NCBI RefSeq assembly: GCF_009915685.1
Contig: NZ_JAABLP010000005.1
Reading direction: 5' to 3' (one strand)
Source of the DNA: Pannonibacter tanglangensis
GTDB lineage: Bacteria > Pseudomonadota > Alphaproteobacteria > Rhizobiales > Stappiaceae
DNA: 64,000 bases
The notes beneath the pieces are model-generated. The model was given only the letters and a program-made list of their open reading frames with translations. It was not told the origin of the DNA and did no database searches. The position numbers were made by a program, and so were the translations under genes. Below are positions 8,669-16,822 of this stretch, in pieces. The first letter of the stretch is position 1; every line of letters starts with the position of its first letter.

Positions 8669-9064
8669 ATGGCCCGCATTCTTCTCACCGAAGATGACGA
8701 CGCCGTCCGCACGTTCGTGAAGCGCGCCCTGGAGCTGGACGGGCACGAGGTGCAGGCGGCCGAGGACGGCGGCGAGGCCCTCGAAGTGCTGACGCGCGAA
8801 CAGGGACGCTTCGACCTGCTGCTCTCCGACATCAAGATGCCGGTGATGGACGGGATTGCCCTGGCGCTTGCCACCGCGCGCGACTGGCCGAACCTGCCGA
8901 TCCTGCTGATGACCGGCTTCGCCGACCAGCGCGAACGCGCCAACGGCCTCGACGCCCTGGTCCACGACGTGGTGACGAAGCCCTTCTCCCTCGCCGACAT
9001 CCGCCAGGCCGTGCGCGACGCGCTCACCGGCACGGTGCGCGAGCCGAAACGCCTCTCGGCCTGA
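8669..9064 (+). CDS. Single-domain response regulator, CpdR-like
   Basis: A 131-residue receiver domain with no output domain: ILLTEDDDAVRTF, phosphoacceptor Asp in LLLSDIKMPVMDG, Thr in LLMTGFAD and Lys in VTKPFS. The ILLTEDD start, DIKMPVMDG and MTGFAD resemble CpdR, which in Caulobacter controls ClpXP-dependent proteolysis of CtrA, but other stand-alone receivers (DivK and CheY types) cannot be excluded by reading alone. ATG 8669 is chosen because AGGAGGG lies 5 bases upstream; a GTG at 8663 lies inside that site. It probably shares a transcript with hpt. Confidence 0.8.
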   Translation: MARILLTEDDDAVRTFVKRALELDGHEVQAAEDGGEALEVLTREQGRFDLLLSDIKMPVMDGIALALATARDWPNLPILLMTGFADQRERANGLDALVHDVVTKPFSLADIRQAVRDALTGTVREPKRLSA

Positions 9065-9140
9065 CGTCAGGCGGACACGAGGGCGCCCCGCCCCTGTCCC
9101 GCCTCGTCCTCTCCCCCCCTCGTCCTCTTTCCGGACATGA

Positions 9141-9168
9141 AAAAAGGCGCGGATCTCCGCGCCTTTTT
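9141..9168. terminator. Bidirectional intrinsic terminator
   Basis: A perfect GGCGCGG/CCGCGCC stem with a four-base loop, flanked by A5 on the left and T5 on the right, so it works on both strands. It lies between the convergent CpdR-like gene (+) and the DUF4175 gene (-). Confidence 0.88.
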
Positions 9169-9211
9169 CGTTGGAATGCCGCTGCAGATCCCGGCGCACC
9201 GGCCGGGCGGT

Positions 9212-11875
9212 TCAGTAGTTCCGCAACAGCCGTTCCAGATAGTCGAGCTCCAGCCGCGGACGGCTCGGATCGGAGAAGCGGCGGCGCAGCTCCTCGAGGA
9301 TGCGGCGGGCCCGCTGGACGTCGATCTCGTCCGGCACCTTGACCTGGCTGCCGAGATCCGGACCCTCGGTGCGGCGGGGCCGGCCAAGGGGATCCTCGTT
9401 AAGCGGCGAGCGCTGCTGCGCCATGCCGGGTCCCTCGCCCTCGCCCATCATCTGCTCGCCGAGCTGCTGCGCGCCGCGCCGCAGGGCATCGAGCGCGTTG
9501 CCCTGCTGGCCGGCCGCCTGCTCGCCGGCGCCCTGACCAAGCGACTGCTGCGCCTGACCCATGGCATCGCCGGCCTCGCCGAGGCCTTCGTTCTCGCCCA
9601 TGCCGTTGCGACCCATCTGCTCCATCAGCTGCTGCAGCTGCTGGGCCAGATCGCCCTGCCCCTGCTCCAGCTGCCGCAGCAGCTCGCGCAGCTGCTCGGC
9701 CGTCATCGGCTGCTGCTGGCCGCCCTCGCCCGGCTGCCCCGGCTGCCCCGGCTGGCCGGGCTCACCCGGCTGGCCCTGCTGGCCTTGCTGCTGCTGCCGC
9801 TGGTCGCGGTTCATGCGGTTGGTCTGATCCATCAGCTCCTGCTGGCGCTGGATCATCTGCCCGAGCTGGTTGAGCATCTCCATCATCTCGTTGTTGAGCC
9901 CGTCCGGTGCCATCTGCGGCCGGCCGGTCTGGAGATTTTCCAGCATGCGCTGCATCTGGGCGAGAAGCTCGCGCGCGGCATCGCGCGACCCGGTCCGGGC
10001 CAGCTCCTCGATGCGCTTGAGCATTTCCTCGAGATCCTGCGGCCGCATGGTCTGCTGGTTCGGGTTGAACGGCTGCATGGCCTGCGGGTTCTGCCGCAAC
10101 TGCTCGGCCAGCGCCTGCATGTAGTCCTGCAGCGCCTTGCGCAGCTCCTCGGTGAGACGGGCGATTTCCTCGTCGGACGCCCCTTCCTCGAGCGCCTTGC
10201 GCAGGTTCTCCTGCGCCTCGCGCAAGGCCCGTTCGGCCAGCGAGAGATCGCCGTCCTCGATGGTCAGCGCCAGATCCCACAACAGCGGCAGCAAGGCGCG
10301 CAGCTCGTCATCGCTGCGGGCCGCGACGAGATTGCGATAGGCGAAGGTCAGGCCGAGATACGCCTTCGGCCGCACCTCGAACACGTCCGGCGCCAGCATC
10401 AGCGCGTCGAAGGCACCGATGACCCGGACCTGCGCATGTGCGTCCAGCGCCAGTTCGCGCCGCTGCTCGACGACGGCACGGGCCAGCGGGTTGGAGAACC
10501 CGCGCTGCGGCAGGGTGAAGCGATGCGGCTCGGACTGGCCGGTCTGGCCGGCCTCGTCGCGGGCGGTCAGCACGAGATCGACATCCGATCCGGCCCAGGG
10601 ATGCGACGTCAGATCGCGGATGGTCTCCGCATTCTGGGTGGCGGCGGCGCGCGGCGGCAGGGACAGGGGAAACTGCGGCGCCTCCACCAGCGGACGCGGC
10701 TGCGGCCCGGACGGCTGGTCGCTGCGCGGGGCCGGGGAAATGGCCGCCTCGGCAGACAGGACACGATAGTCGTCGGAAGCCAGATAGGAGAGCTTGAGCG
10801 CCCCGCTCAGCTGCGTCTCCGGATCGTCCAGCAGACGGATTGTCGGCGGGGTGTCCGGCTCGACCTCGAACATCCAGCTGGCGACCTTGCCGCTGCTGTC
10901 GGAGAGATCGACCGGCCCGGTGGCCGTGAGGACGAGACGGGTCTCGGCCACACCGCCCGCAGACGCGGGCGCGGCCGCGCCGGTGCCGGTGCCGGCGGCG
11001 CCCGTGGCGGCAGCCGCGGTCTCGGGCTCGGCCGGCGTTGCCGCCGGTGCGGTGACGGCAAAGCCGGACAGGCCCTGGGCGCGGATGATGAGTTCGCTGC
11101 CGGCCGGAACGCGGATCGGCGCGCCCGGATCACGCAGCGCCGCAGTCTCGCCGGTCAGATAGACGGGCGGGCGGCCGGTGTAGACGGGCGGCGTCACCCA
11201 GGCATCGAGCCGCGTGGCGATCTCGGTCGTCTCCAGCGGCGCCCGGAAGGCCGAGGTCAACCGGTCCATGCGGTCGCCGGAGGCGACGGCAGCCCCGACG
11301 ATGAGGCTGAGAAAGGCCACGACCCGCAGCGCGTAAGGGTCGCGGCGGAACGCCTGCGGATGGGCGAAGCCGGCGCGCAGGCTGCGCAACGCGGCCGCCA
11401 TGCGGTCCTTGTGCACCTGCCACAGCGCCAGCGTGACCGGATCGGTGGGACGGGCCGGAAGATCGTCGATGAGCGCCGTCAGCGGACGGTGGCTGTGGCC
11501 GCTGGCCAGCTCGACCCGGTGCAGGGCCTCGGAGTCACTCGGCAGGCGCACGTGGCGCAGGCCGCGCAGGCTGTAGAGGAGCGCCAAGGCAAAGGCCGCC
11601 ACGCCGACCAGCCGCGCCCAGCCGGGCAAAAGCAACCAGAAGCCGAGCCAGGAGACACCGACGAACAGCGCCACGAGGGTGAGGGCCTGATACAGCTCTG
11701 GCCACAGCCGTTCCCAGACCAGAGCCAGACGGCTGCGGCCGACGACGGACTTCAGCCGCCGTTCCGCCTCGGTCTTGTCGGGCGCACGCGATCCGGATGA
11801 GAGATCAGCGGCTGTTCCTGCCGCCCTGATCGGGTCTGCCAAGCTCCATGCCTCCGCTCTAAGCCAGCCCAACAT
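9212..11875 (-). CDS. DUF4175/TIGR02302 family large membrane protein
   Basis: An 887-residue protein of the alphaproteobacterial TIGR02302 (DUF4175) family. It has hydrophobic segments at about residues 62-82, 88-106 and 188-206, then a large beta-rich part with IRVPAGSELIIRAQG-like blocks, a Gln/Ala/Leu coiled-coil region (about 550-690), a collagen-like GQPGEPGQPGQPG stretch near residue 715, and more Gln-rich helix. The last ~35 residues (VPDEIDVQRARRILEELRRR to LDYLERLLRNY) are the family's conserved tail. No enzymatic motif is evident and the function is unknown. The gene is monocistronic, ending at a shared bidirectional terminator; lysA ends 67 bases upstream of its start. Confidence 0.85.
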   Translation of the reverse strand: MLGWLRAEAWSLADPIRAAGTAADLSSGSRAPDKTEAERRLKSVVGRSRLALVWERLWPELYQALTLVALFVGVSWLGFWLLLPGWARLVGVAAFALALLYSLRGLRHVRLPSDSEALHRVELASGHSHRPLTALIDDLPARPTDPVTLALWQVHKDRMAAALRSLRAGFAHPQAFRRDPYALRVVAFLSLIVGAAVASGDRMDRLTSAFRAPLETTEIATRLDAWVTPPVYTGRPPVYLTGETAALRDPGAPIRVPAGSELIIRAQGLSGFAVTAPAATPAEPETAAAATGAAGTGTGAAAPASAGGVAETRLVLTATGPVDLSDSSGKVASWMFEVEPDTPPTIRLLDDPETQLSGALKLSYLASDDYRVLSAEAAISPAPRSDQPSGPQPRPLVEAPQFPLSLPPRAAATQNAETIRDLTSHPWAGSDVDLVLTARDEAGQTGQSEPHRFTLPQRGFSNPLARAVVEQRRELALDAHAQVRVIGAFDALMLAPDVFEVRPKAYLGLTFAYRNLVAARSDDELRALLPLLWDLALTIEDGDLSLAERALREAQENLRKALEEGASDEEIARLTEELRKALQDYMQALAEQLRQNPQAMQPFNPNQQTMRPQDLEEMLKRIEELARTGSRDAARELLAQMQRMLENLQTGRPQMAPDGLNNEMMEMLNQLGQMIQRQQELMDQTNRMNRDQRQQQQGQQGQPGEPGQPGQPGQPGEGGQQQPMTAEQLRELLRQLEQGQGDLAQQLQQLMEQMGRNGMGENEGLGEAGDAMGQAQQSLGQGAGEQAAGQQGNALDALRRGAQQLGEQMMGEGEGPGMAQQRSPLNEDPLGRPRRTEGPDLGSQVKVPDEIDVQRARRILEELRRRFSDPSRPRLELDYLERLLRNY

Positions 11876-11942
11876 GCTTCAGGGTGGGGCAAGAGGCCGG
11901 TTCCGGCAAGCTGTCGAAACCAACAAAGCACGGCGCAGCCGG

Positions 11943-13217
11943 TCACTCTTTGGAGAGCCAGCCCGGCAGACGGTCCAGACCGATGAGGTCATCATAACTC
12001 GGGCGCGGCCGCACGACCGCATAATCCGGCCCGTTTACAAGGACTTCCGGGATCAGACGGCGCGTGTTGTAGGTCCCGGCCTGCACGGCGCCATAGGCTC
12101 CGGCAGAGTAGACCGCCATCAGGTCGCCGGCCTGCACGGCCGGGATCTCCCGCGACAGGGCGAGATAGTCACCGGTCTCGCAGACCGGACCGACCACATC
12201 GGCAACGATTCGCGGCGCGTCGGGCGCCGGCTCGACAACCGGACCAACCTCGTGATGGGCCTCGTAGAGCGTCGGACGGATCAGGTCGTTCATGGCCGCG
12301 TCGACGATGACGAAGGTCTTGCCCTCGCCCTGCTTCACGTAGACGACCTCGGTCACGAGGATGCCGGCATTGCCGGCAATCAGGCGACCCGGCTCGAAGA
12401 TGATCCGGCAATCCAGCTCGCGCACGTGCCGCTTGACCACATCCGCATAGGCATCGGGATGGGGCGGCGGCGTGTTGTTGGTGACATAGGGAATGCCGAG
12501 GCCGCCGCCGAGATCGACATGCTCGATGTGGTGGCCGTCGGCGCGCAGGTCACGGATCAGCTCGCCCAGCCGCGAAAAGGCCGCGTCGAAGGGCGCCAGT
12601 TCGGTGATCTGGGAGCCGATGTGCATGTCGATGCCGGTCACCGCGATGTTCGGAAGCTTCGCCGCCTCGGCATAGACCTCCCGCGCCCGCTTCCACGGAA
12701 TGCCGAACTTGTTCTCGGACTTGCCCGTCGAGATCTTGGCATGGGTCTTGGCATCGACATCCGGGTTGATGCGGATGGAGACGCGCGCCGTCTTGCCCAT
12801 GGCCTGGGCCACGGCCGAGAGCTGGACCAGTTCCGGCTCCGATTCGACGTTGAAGCACAGGATGTCCTCGGACAGCCCCAGAGCCTGCTCGGCACGGGTC
12901 TTGCCGACACCGGAGAACATGATCCGCTCACCGGGGACACCGGCCGCCCGCGCGCGGCGCAGCTCGCCCTCCGACACGACATCCATGCCCGCGCCAAGGC
13001 GCGCCAGCGTGGTCAGGACGGCCTGGTTCGAGTTGGCCTTCATCGCGTAGCAGACCAGCGCGGGAATGTCGCCGAAGGCCGAGGAGAAGACGTTGAAATG
13101 CCGGGTCAGCGTCGCCGTGGAGTAGCAGTAGAACGGCGTTCCGACCGACCGCGCGATGGCGGCGACATTGACGTCCTCGGCATGCAGGATGCCGTCCCTG
13201 AAGGCAAAGTGATGCAC
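11943..13217 (-). CDS. lysA: Diaminopimelate decarboxylase
   Basis: A 424-residue PLP enzyme that converts meso-diaminopimelate to lysine, the last step of lysine synthesis. The PLP-binding Lys is K60 in VCYAMKANSN. Other landmarks are GIDMHIGSQ, the phosphate-binding GGGLGIPY, the substrate-binding EPGRLI and the active-site CETGDYLA. The length is normal. It lies 37 bases downstream of the small lipoprotein gene lptM, downstream of argH, a conserved order in alphaproteobacteria. Confidence 0.96.
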   Translation of the reverse strand: MHHFAFRDGILHAEDVNVAAIARSVGTPFYCYSTATLTRHFNVFSSAFGDIPALVCYAMKANSNQAVLTTLARLGAGMDVVSEGELRRARAAGVPGERIMFSGVGKTRAEQALGLSEDILCFNVESEPELVQLSAVAQAMGKTARVSIRINPDVDAKTHAKISTGKSENKFGIPWKRAREVYAEAAKLPNIAVTGIDMHIGSQITELAPFDAAFSRLGELIRDLRADGHHIEHVDLGGGLGIPYVTNNTPPPHPDAYADVVKRHVRELDCRIIFEPGRLIAGNAGILVTEVVYVKQGEGKTFVIVDAAMNDLIRPTLYEAHHEVGPVVEPAPDAPRIVADVVGPVCETGDYLALSREIPAVQAGDLMAVYSAGAYGAVQAGTYNTRRLIPEVLVNGPDYAVVRPRPSYDDLIGLDRLPGWLSKE

Positions 13218-13254
13218 GGCGGAAACCCCGGACTGGCAGCCCCGATCGGACTGG

Positions 13255-13488
13255 TTACTGGATGAGCGCGTCGAGGAAGAAGCGGTCGGTCATCGGCCTG
13301 GCCTCGGCGGTTGCGGTGCCGGCCGGAGCCGAAACGGCCGGCGTGGCTGCCGCCACGGGGCCGGCGGCCGCAGACGGCGCCTCGAGCGGCCCGCGACGCC
13401 CGCAACCCGCCACAGCGAGCGCGACGCACAGACCGAGGGCCAGCGTGGCCAGATGACGGTTGGCCTTGTGACGATTGGACAGTTTCAT
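13255..13488 (-). CDS. lptM: LptM-type small lipoprotein
   Basis: A 77-residue lipoprotein. It has a basic N-terminus, a hydrophobic signal segment (LATLALGLCVALAV) and a lipobox AVAGC, followed directly by the family signature CGRRGPLEAP seen in LptM (YifL), and then a low-complexity Ala/Pro tail. In E. coli LptM assists maturation of the LptDE outer-membrane complex; carrying that role over is inference. The ATG at 13488 gives a normal lipoprotein signal; a start 45 bases upstream would not. Conserved between argH and lysA. Confidence 0.85.
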   Translation of the reverse strand: MKLSNRHKANRHLATLALGLCVALAVAGCGRRGPLEAPSAAAGPVAAATPAVSAPAGTATAEARPMTDRFFLDALIQ

Positions 13489-13614
13489 TCCGGCAGAACC
13501 CCTGTTCGCGGCGCGGCTGCTCTCTCCTCGCATGAGCCACGGTTTCGGGCAAGGGCGGATGCGGCCTGTGCCGTGGACCCCGCCCGGGACGGGCCCGGGC
13601 GGCGCCCTCTCCCC

Positions 13615-15000
13615 TCAGCCCTTGCCGAGGGTCTTCAGCCAGCGGCGCGCCTGCTTGCGCACGTTGGCCGGCGCGGTTCCGCCGTAGCTGACGCGGCTCT
13701 TGACCGACTTGTCGACGGACAGCACCGAATACACCTCGCGCGTGATGCGCGGCTCGATCTCCTGCATGACCGCCAGCGGCACCTTGTCCAGCTCGACGCC
13801 CTCGGTGACGGCATAGCCGACGATCTTGCCGGTCACGTGGTGGGCATCGCGGAAGGGCATGCCGAGCACACGCACGAGCCAGTCGGCGAGATCGGTTGCG
13901 GTGGCATAGCCGGACCCGGCCGCCTTCTTCAGGCGCTTCACCTGCGGGTCCATGTCCCGCACCATGCCGGTCATGGCAGCAAGGGCCAGCGACAGGGACG
14001 GCAGGGCATCGAAGGCCTGTTCCTTGTCTTCCTGCATGTCCTTGGAATAGGCGAGCGGCAGGCCCTTCATCATCACCAGCAGCGCCATCATGCCCCCGTA
14101 GATGCGGCCCGTCTTGGCACGCACCAGCTCGGCCGCATCCGGGTTCTTCTTCTGCGGCATGATCGAGGAGCCGGTGGAGAACTTGTCCGACAGCTTGATG
14201 AAGCCGAACTGCGCCGAGCACCAGAGCACGATCTCCTCGGCAAAGCGCGACAGGTGCATCGAGCAGATCGACGCAGCCGCCAGCGCCTCGATGACGAAGT
14301 CGCGGTCGGACACGCCGTCGAGCGAATTGGCCATCGGCCGGTCGAAGCCGAGCGCGCGCGCCGTCATCATCCGGTCAATCGGGAAGGAGGTGCCGGCGAG
14401 CGCGGCAGACCCGAGCGGGCATTCGTTCATGCGCTTGCGGGCATCGGCGAAACGGCTGCGGTCGCGGGCAAACATCTCGACATAGGCCATCATGTGGTGG
14501 CCGAAGGTGACCGGCTGGGCCGACTGCAGGTGGGTGAAGCCCGGCATCACGTCACCGGCATGGGCCTCGGCCTTCTCGGCCAGCGCCACCAGCAGCTCGG
14601 CCAGCTGACCGTCCAGCGTGTCCAGCGTGTCGCGCACCCAGAGGCGGAAGTCGGTGGCAACCTGGTCGTTGCGCGAGCGGGCGGTGTGCAGCCGGCCAGC
14701 CGGCGCGCCGATCAGCTCGGCAAGGCGCGCCTCGACATTCATGTGAATGTCTTCCAGCGCGCGCGAGAAGGTGAAGGTGCCGCTCTCTATCTCGGCAAGG
14801 ATGGTGTCGAGACCGGCGGCGATCTTCTCGGCGTCCTCGCCCGCGACGATCTGTTGCGCGGCCAGCATGCGGACGTGGGCTTTGGAACCCTCGATGTCCT
14901 GTCTATATAGCTTCTGGTCGAAGCCGATGGACGCGTTGATCTCTTCCATGATCGCGTCCGGACCTTCGGCGAACCGGCCGCCCCACATGCGGTTGCTCAT
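13615..15000 (-). CDS. argH: Argininosuccinate lyase
   Basis: A 461-residue enzyme that splits argininosuccinate into arginine and fumarate. It begins MSNRMWGGRFAEGPD as in the family; it contains HTARSRNDQVATDF, the TAHLQ-type block GFTHLQSAQPV, and the fumarase/aspartase superfamily signature GSSIMPQKKNPDAAEL (about 275-290) with the catalytic Ser loop. ATG 15000 is the only start consistent with the family. Divergent from tlpA; followed by lptM and lysA. Confidence 0.97.
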   Translation of the reverse strand: MSNRMWGGRFAEGPDAIMEEINASIGFDQKLYRQDIEGSKAHVRMLAAQQIVAGEDAEKIAAGLDTILAEIESGTFTFSRALEDIHMNVEARLAELIGAPAGRLHTARSRNDQVATDFRLWVRDTLDTLDGQLAELLVALAEKAEAHAGDVMPGFTHLQSAQPVTFGHHMMAYVEMFARDRSRFADARKRMNECPLGSAALAGTSFPIDRMMTARALGFDRPMANSLDGVSDRDFVIEALAAASICSMHLSRFAEEIVLWCSAQFGFIKLSDKFSTGSSIMPQKKNPDAAELVRAKTGRIYGGMMALLVMMKGLPLAYSKDMQEDKEQAFDALPSLSLALAAMTGMVRDMDPQVKRLKKAAGSGYATATDLADWLVRVLGMPFRDAHHVTGKIVGYAVTEGVELDKVPLAVMQEIEPRITREVYSVLSVDKSVKSRVSYGGTAPANVRKQARRWLKTLGKG

Positions 15001-15057
15001 TGGATTGCCCCTTGGTAGACGCCCCAGGACGAGGTGCTCTTGGCAGGTATTGACGAC

Positions 15058-15723
15058 ATGACGACGCCGAAAGATCCGCAGCGCATCCCCCGCAAGCCTG
15101 TCGTGCTTGCCGGTCTTGCCGGAATTCTGGCCGCCATCGGGGCGGTATACGTGATTGGCGTGCCCGGTGGCAACTCGCCATCCGGCGAAAGCTGCGCCGG
15201 CGCGCTGGCCTCTGCTGCCGCTACGAAACCGCTGGCCACCGGCGAGGTGGCAGCCTTCCTGCCGGCGCAGAAGCCGCTTGCTCTTGCCGAGCTGGGGTTC
15301 AAGGCACCGGACGGCAGCCCGACGACGATCGACGCCTTCGAGGGCCGGACCATCCTCGTCAATCTCTGGGCGACCTGGTGCGCCCCGTGCCGAAAGGAAA
15401 TGCCGGCGCTCGACCGGCTGCAGGCCGAACTCGGCAGCGACGCCTTCGAGGTGGTGGCGATCAACCTGGATCGGGGCGGCCCGGACAAGCCGCAGGCCTT
15501 CCTGCAGGAGATCGGCGTCAGCAAGCTCGCCTATTACTCGGACGAGACCAACCGGGTGTTCCATGACCTGCGCGCCAAGGCGCGGGCCACGGGACTGCCG
15601 ACGACGATCCTGATCAGCCCCGAGGGCTGCGAGGTGGGCACGATGTATGGCCCGGCCGAGTGGGACTCGCCGGAGGCCAAGGCACTGATCCGCGCCAGCA
15701 TGGCAGCGGCCCCGACGCGGTAA
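15058..15723 (+). CDS. tlpA: TlpA-type thiol:disulfide reductase
   Basis: A 221-residue thioredoxin-fold protein anchored by an N-terminal helix (about 14-32) with the catalytic domain in the periplasm. The active site is WCAPC (Cys at about 108 and 111) in NLWATWCAPCRKEMPAL; the cis-Pro is in TGLPTTILI. An insertion between helices and a second Cys pair candidate (SCAGA, GCEVG) are present. TlpA proteins reduce disulfides, for example for cytochrome oxidase maturation. The ATG at 15058 is chosen; a GTG at 15034 would add eight residues. Divergent from argH, as is usual in this class. Confidence 0.92.
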   Translation: MTTPKDPQRIPRKPVVLAGLAGILAAIGAVYVIGVPGGNSPSGESCAGALASAAATKPLATGEVAAFLPAQKPLALAELGFKAPDGSPTTIDAFEGRTILVNLWATWCAPCRKEMPALDRLQAELGSDAFEVVAINLDRGGPDKPQAFLQEIGVSKLAYYSDETNRVFHDLRAKARATGLPTTILISPEGCEVGTMYGPAEWDSPEAKALIRASMAAAPTR

Positions 15724-15792
15724 ACGGCACCCGCGGACGGAAAGGCGGACCTGACGGCCGGCCCCGGGGACGGCACGGCCTCGCCGGTCGGC

Positions 15793-15996
15793 TCAGACGC
15801 TGATGTCGACCGCGTTGCCGAGACCGGGGATCTTGCGGGCCTCGCGCCGCTCGGCCTCGGCCGGCGGCTGCGCCCGCTCGAAATCCGCCGTGCGGCGGGT
15901 TTCCACCTCCTCGTTGCGCTGGACCTTGGCTTCCACTTCTGCCCGGCGGGTCGCGACGGAATAGTCGGCGGCCGAGGTTCCGGAAATGGCTGTCAT
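15793..15996 (-). CDS. Small protein of unknown function, tail type VDISV (first of three)
   Basis: A 67-residue, highly charged protein (about residues 14-55 rich in Arg, Glu and Ala, likely one long helix) ending PGLGNAVDISV. I do not recognise the body of the protein. The last residues match the tails of the next two leftward small genes (GLGRRVDVSV and GMGGAVDVTV). It has no signal peptide or membrane segment. It lies 59 bases downstream of the second small gene and may be co-transcribed with it. The coding call rests on that shared tail, the consistent strand and tight packing. Confidence 0.7.
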   Translation of the reverse strand: MTAISGTSAADYSVATRRAEVEAKVQRNEEVETRRTADFERAQPPAEAERREARKIPGLGNAVDISV

Positions 15997-16055
15997 GCTT
16001 GCGTCCTTTCATCAAAGGCCGGATGCCGTCGGCTGGACGGATCCGGTGTGGCCGG

Positions 16056-16295
16056 TCAGACCGACACGTCAACCCGCCGGCCGAGCCCGCCCTGGGTGGC
16101 GATCCGCTCGGCATTGCGGGACAGTTCCTCGGCGCGGTTGGCCTTCAGCTCGGCCTGCTGCCGGACGGCATCGGCTTGGGCGGCCGCACGGTTCTCGTTC
16201 ATCTCGGCAAGGCGTGCGTTGCGCCGCTCGGACAGCGCCATGTCCATGTCGCGCGCCGCGGGAGCGCCGGTGCGATAGGTCGTGATTTCCCCCAT
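16056..16295 (-). CDS. Small protein of unknown function, tail type VDVSV (second of three)
   Basis: A 79-residue Ala/Arg/Glu/Asn-rich protein, probably a long helix or coiled coil from about residue 15 to 68, ending GGLGRRVDVSV. ATG 16295 is preceded by GGAAAGGGGG. An AT-rich leader of about 190 bases upstream probably holds its promoter. No family recognised; the C-terminal tail is shared with the neighbours on both sides. It carries no signal peptide, so if exported it would use a specialised route such as the flagellar system (inference). Confidence 0.72.
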   Translation of the reverse strand: MGEITTYRTGAPAARDMDMALSERRNARLAEMNENRAAAQADAVRQQAELKANRAEELSRNAERIATQGGLGRRVDVSV

Positions 16296-16485
16296 GTCTG
16301 GCCCCCTTTCCGTGGCAAAGTTCCGGAAGATCACAGGAAGAAGATAAGACGCTGACAGTTGAAATGTGTAAACGCGGGGAAGTTTCAAAAAATGCAGAAA
16401 TCAATCCGGAAAGGTTCGAAGTAAAATTCGTCGATCATTTGATTAAAAATTGAAATCTTGCCGCAGCGGCAGACGCGAGCGGACA

Positions 16486-16515
16486 AACAAAAAACCCGCG
16501 CCGGGAGCGCGGGTT
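16486..16515 (-). terminator. Intrinsic terminator of the YjfB-like gene
   Basis: Read on the minus strand: an AACCCGCG/CGCGGGTT stem with a seven-base loop, followed by TTTTTTGTTT. It is 48 bases past the stop of the 65-residue gene, so that gene is transcribed separately from the two small genes to its left. Confidence 0.85.
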
Positions 16516-16563
16516 CAAGGGGCTGCCCAGCGAGGGTCGGGCAGCGGGGGATCAGGGAAACGG

Positions 16564-16761
16564 TCAGACCGTGACGTCGACGGCGCCGCCCATGCCGGCC
16601 GGCGCGGAGCGGGCAGCGCCGCTCTGGGCCGCCTGGTCGAGCAGGGCAACGATGGCCTGGTCGGACTGGAGCGCCATCTTGGTCATCTTGGTCTGCAACT
16701 GGTCGCGGGTCTGGGCCTGCTGGGCCGACACGAGCGAGGTTGCAATCGATACGCTGTCCAT
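16564..16761 (-). CDS. YjfB-like putative motility protein (third of three small proteins)
   Basis: A 65-residue protein, MDSVSIATSLVSAQQAQTRD at the N-terminus, then QLQTKMTKMALQSDQAIVALLDQAA and a tail GGAVDVTV. The pattern (short helix, a QAQT segment, a second helix with Met/Lys, a final LG-x-x-VD-type tail) resembles the PF14070 YjfB family annotated as putative motility proteins. No biochemical role is established. It is a single-gene unit: a terminator follows it, and a perfect CtrA box lies 46 bases upstream of its ATG, which fits a motility gene in an alphaproteobacterium. Confidence 0.75.
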   Translation of the reverse strand: MDSVSIATSLVSAQQAQTRDQLQTKMTKMALQSDQAIVALLDQAAQSGAARSAPAGMGGAVDVTV

Positions 16762-16807
16762 GGGACCACCGGGTGGTTGCGAGTTGCCTCAATTTCACCC
16801 GGCCAGG

Positions 16808-16822
16808 TTAACATCCGGTTAA
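16808..16822. promoter_or_regulatory. CtrA box upstream of the YjfB-like gene
   Basis: The sequence TTAACATCCGGTTAA is an exact TTAA-N7-TTAA. It lies 46 bases upstream of the YjfB-like ATG. Its right half overlaps the TAA stop codon of the acyl-CoA ligase gene. The match is direct; regulation is inferred. Confidence 0.68.

Noticed and set aside
9735..9790. Gln/Pro/Gly repeat in the DUF4175 gene as a CRISPR or satellite
   Set aside because: The repeat is short, degenerate at the DNA level and in frame; it is a protein low-complexity region.
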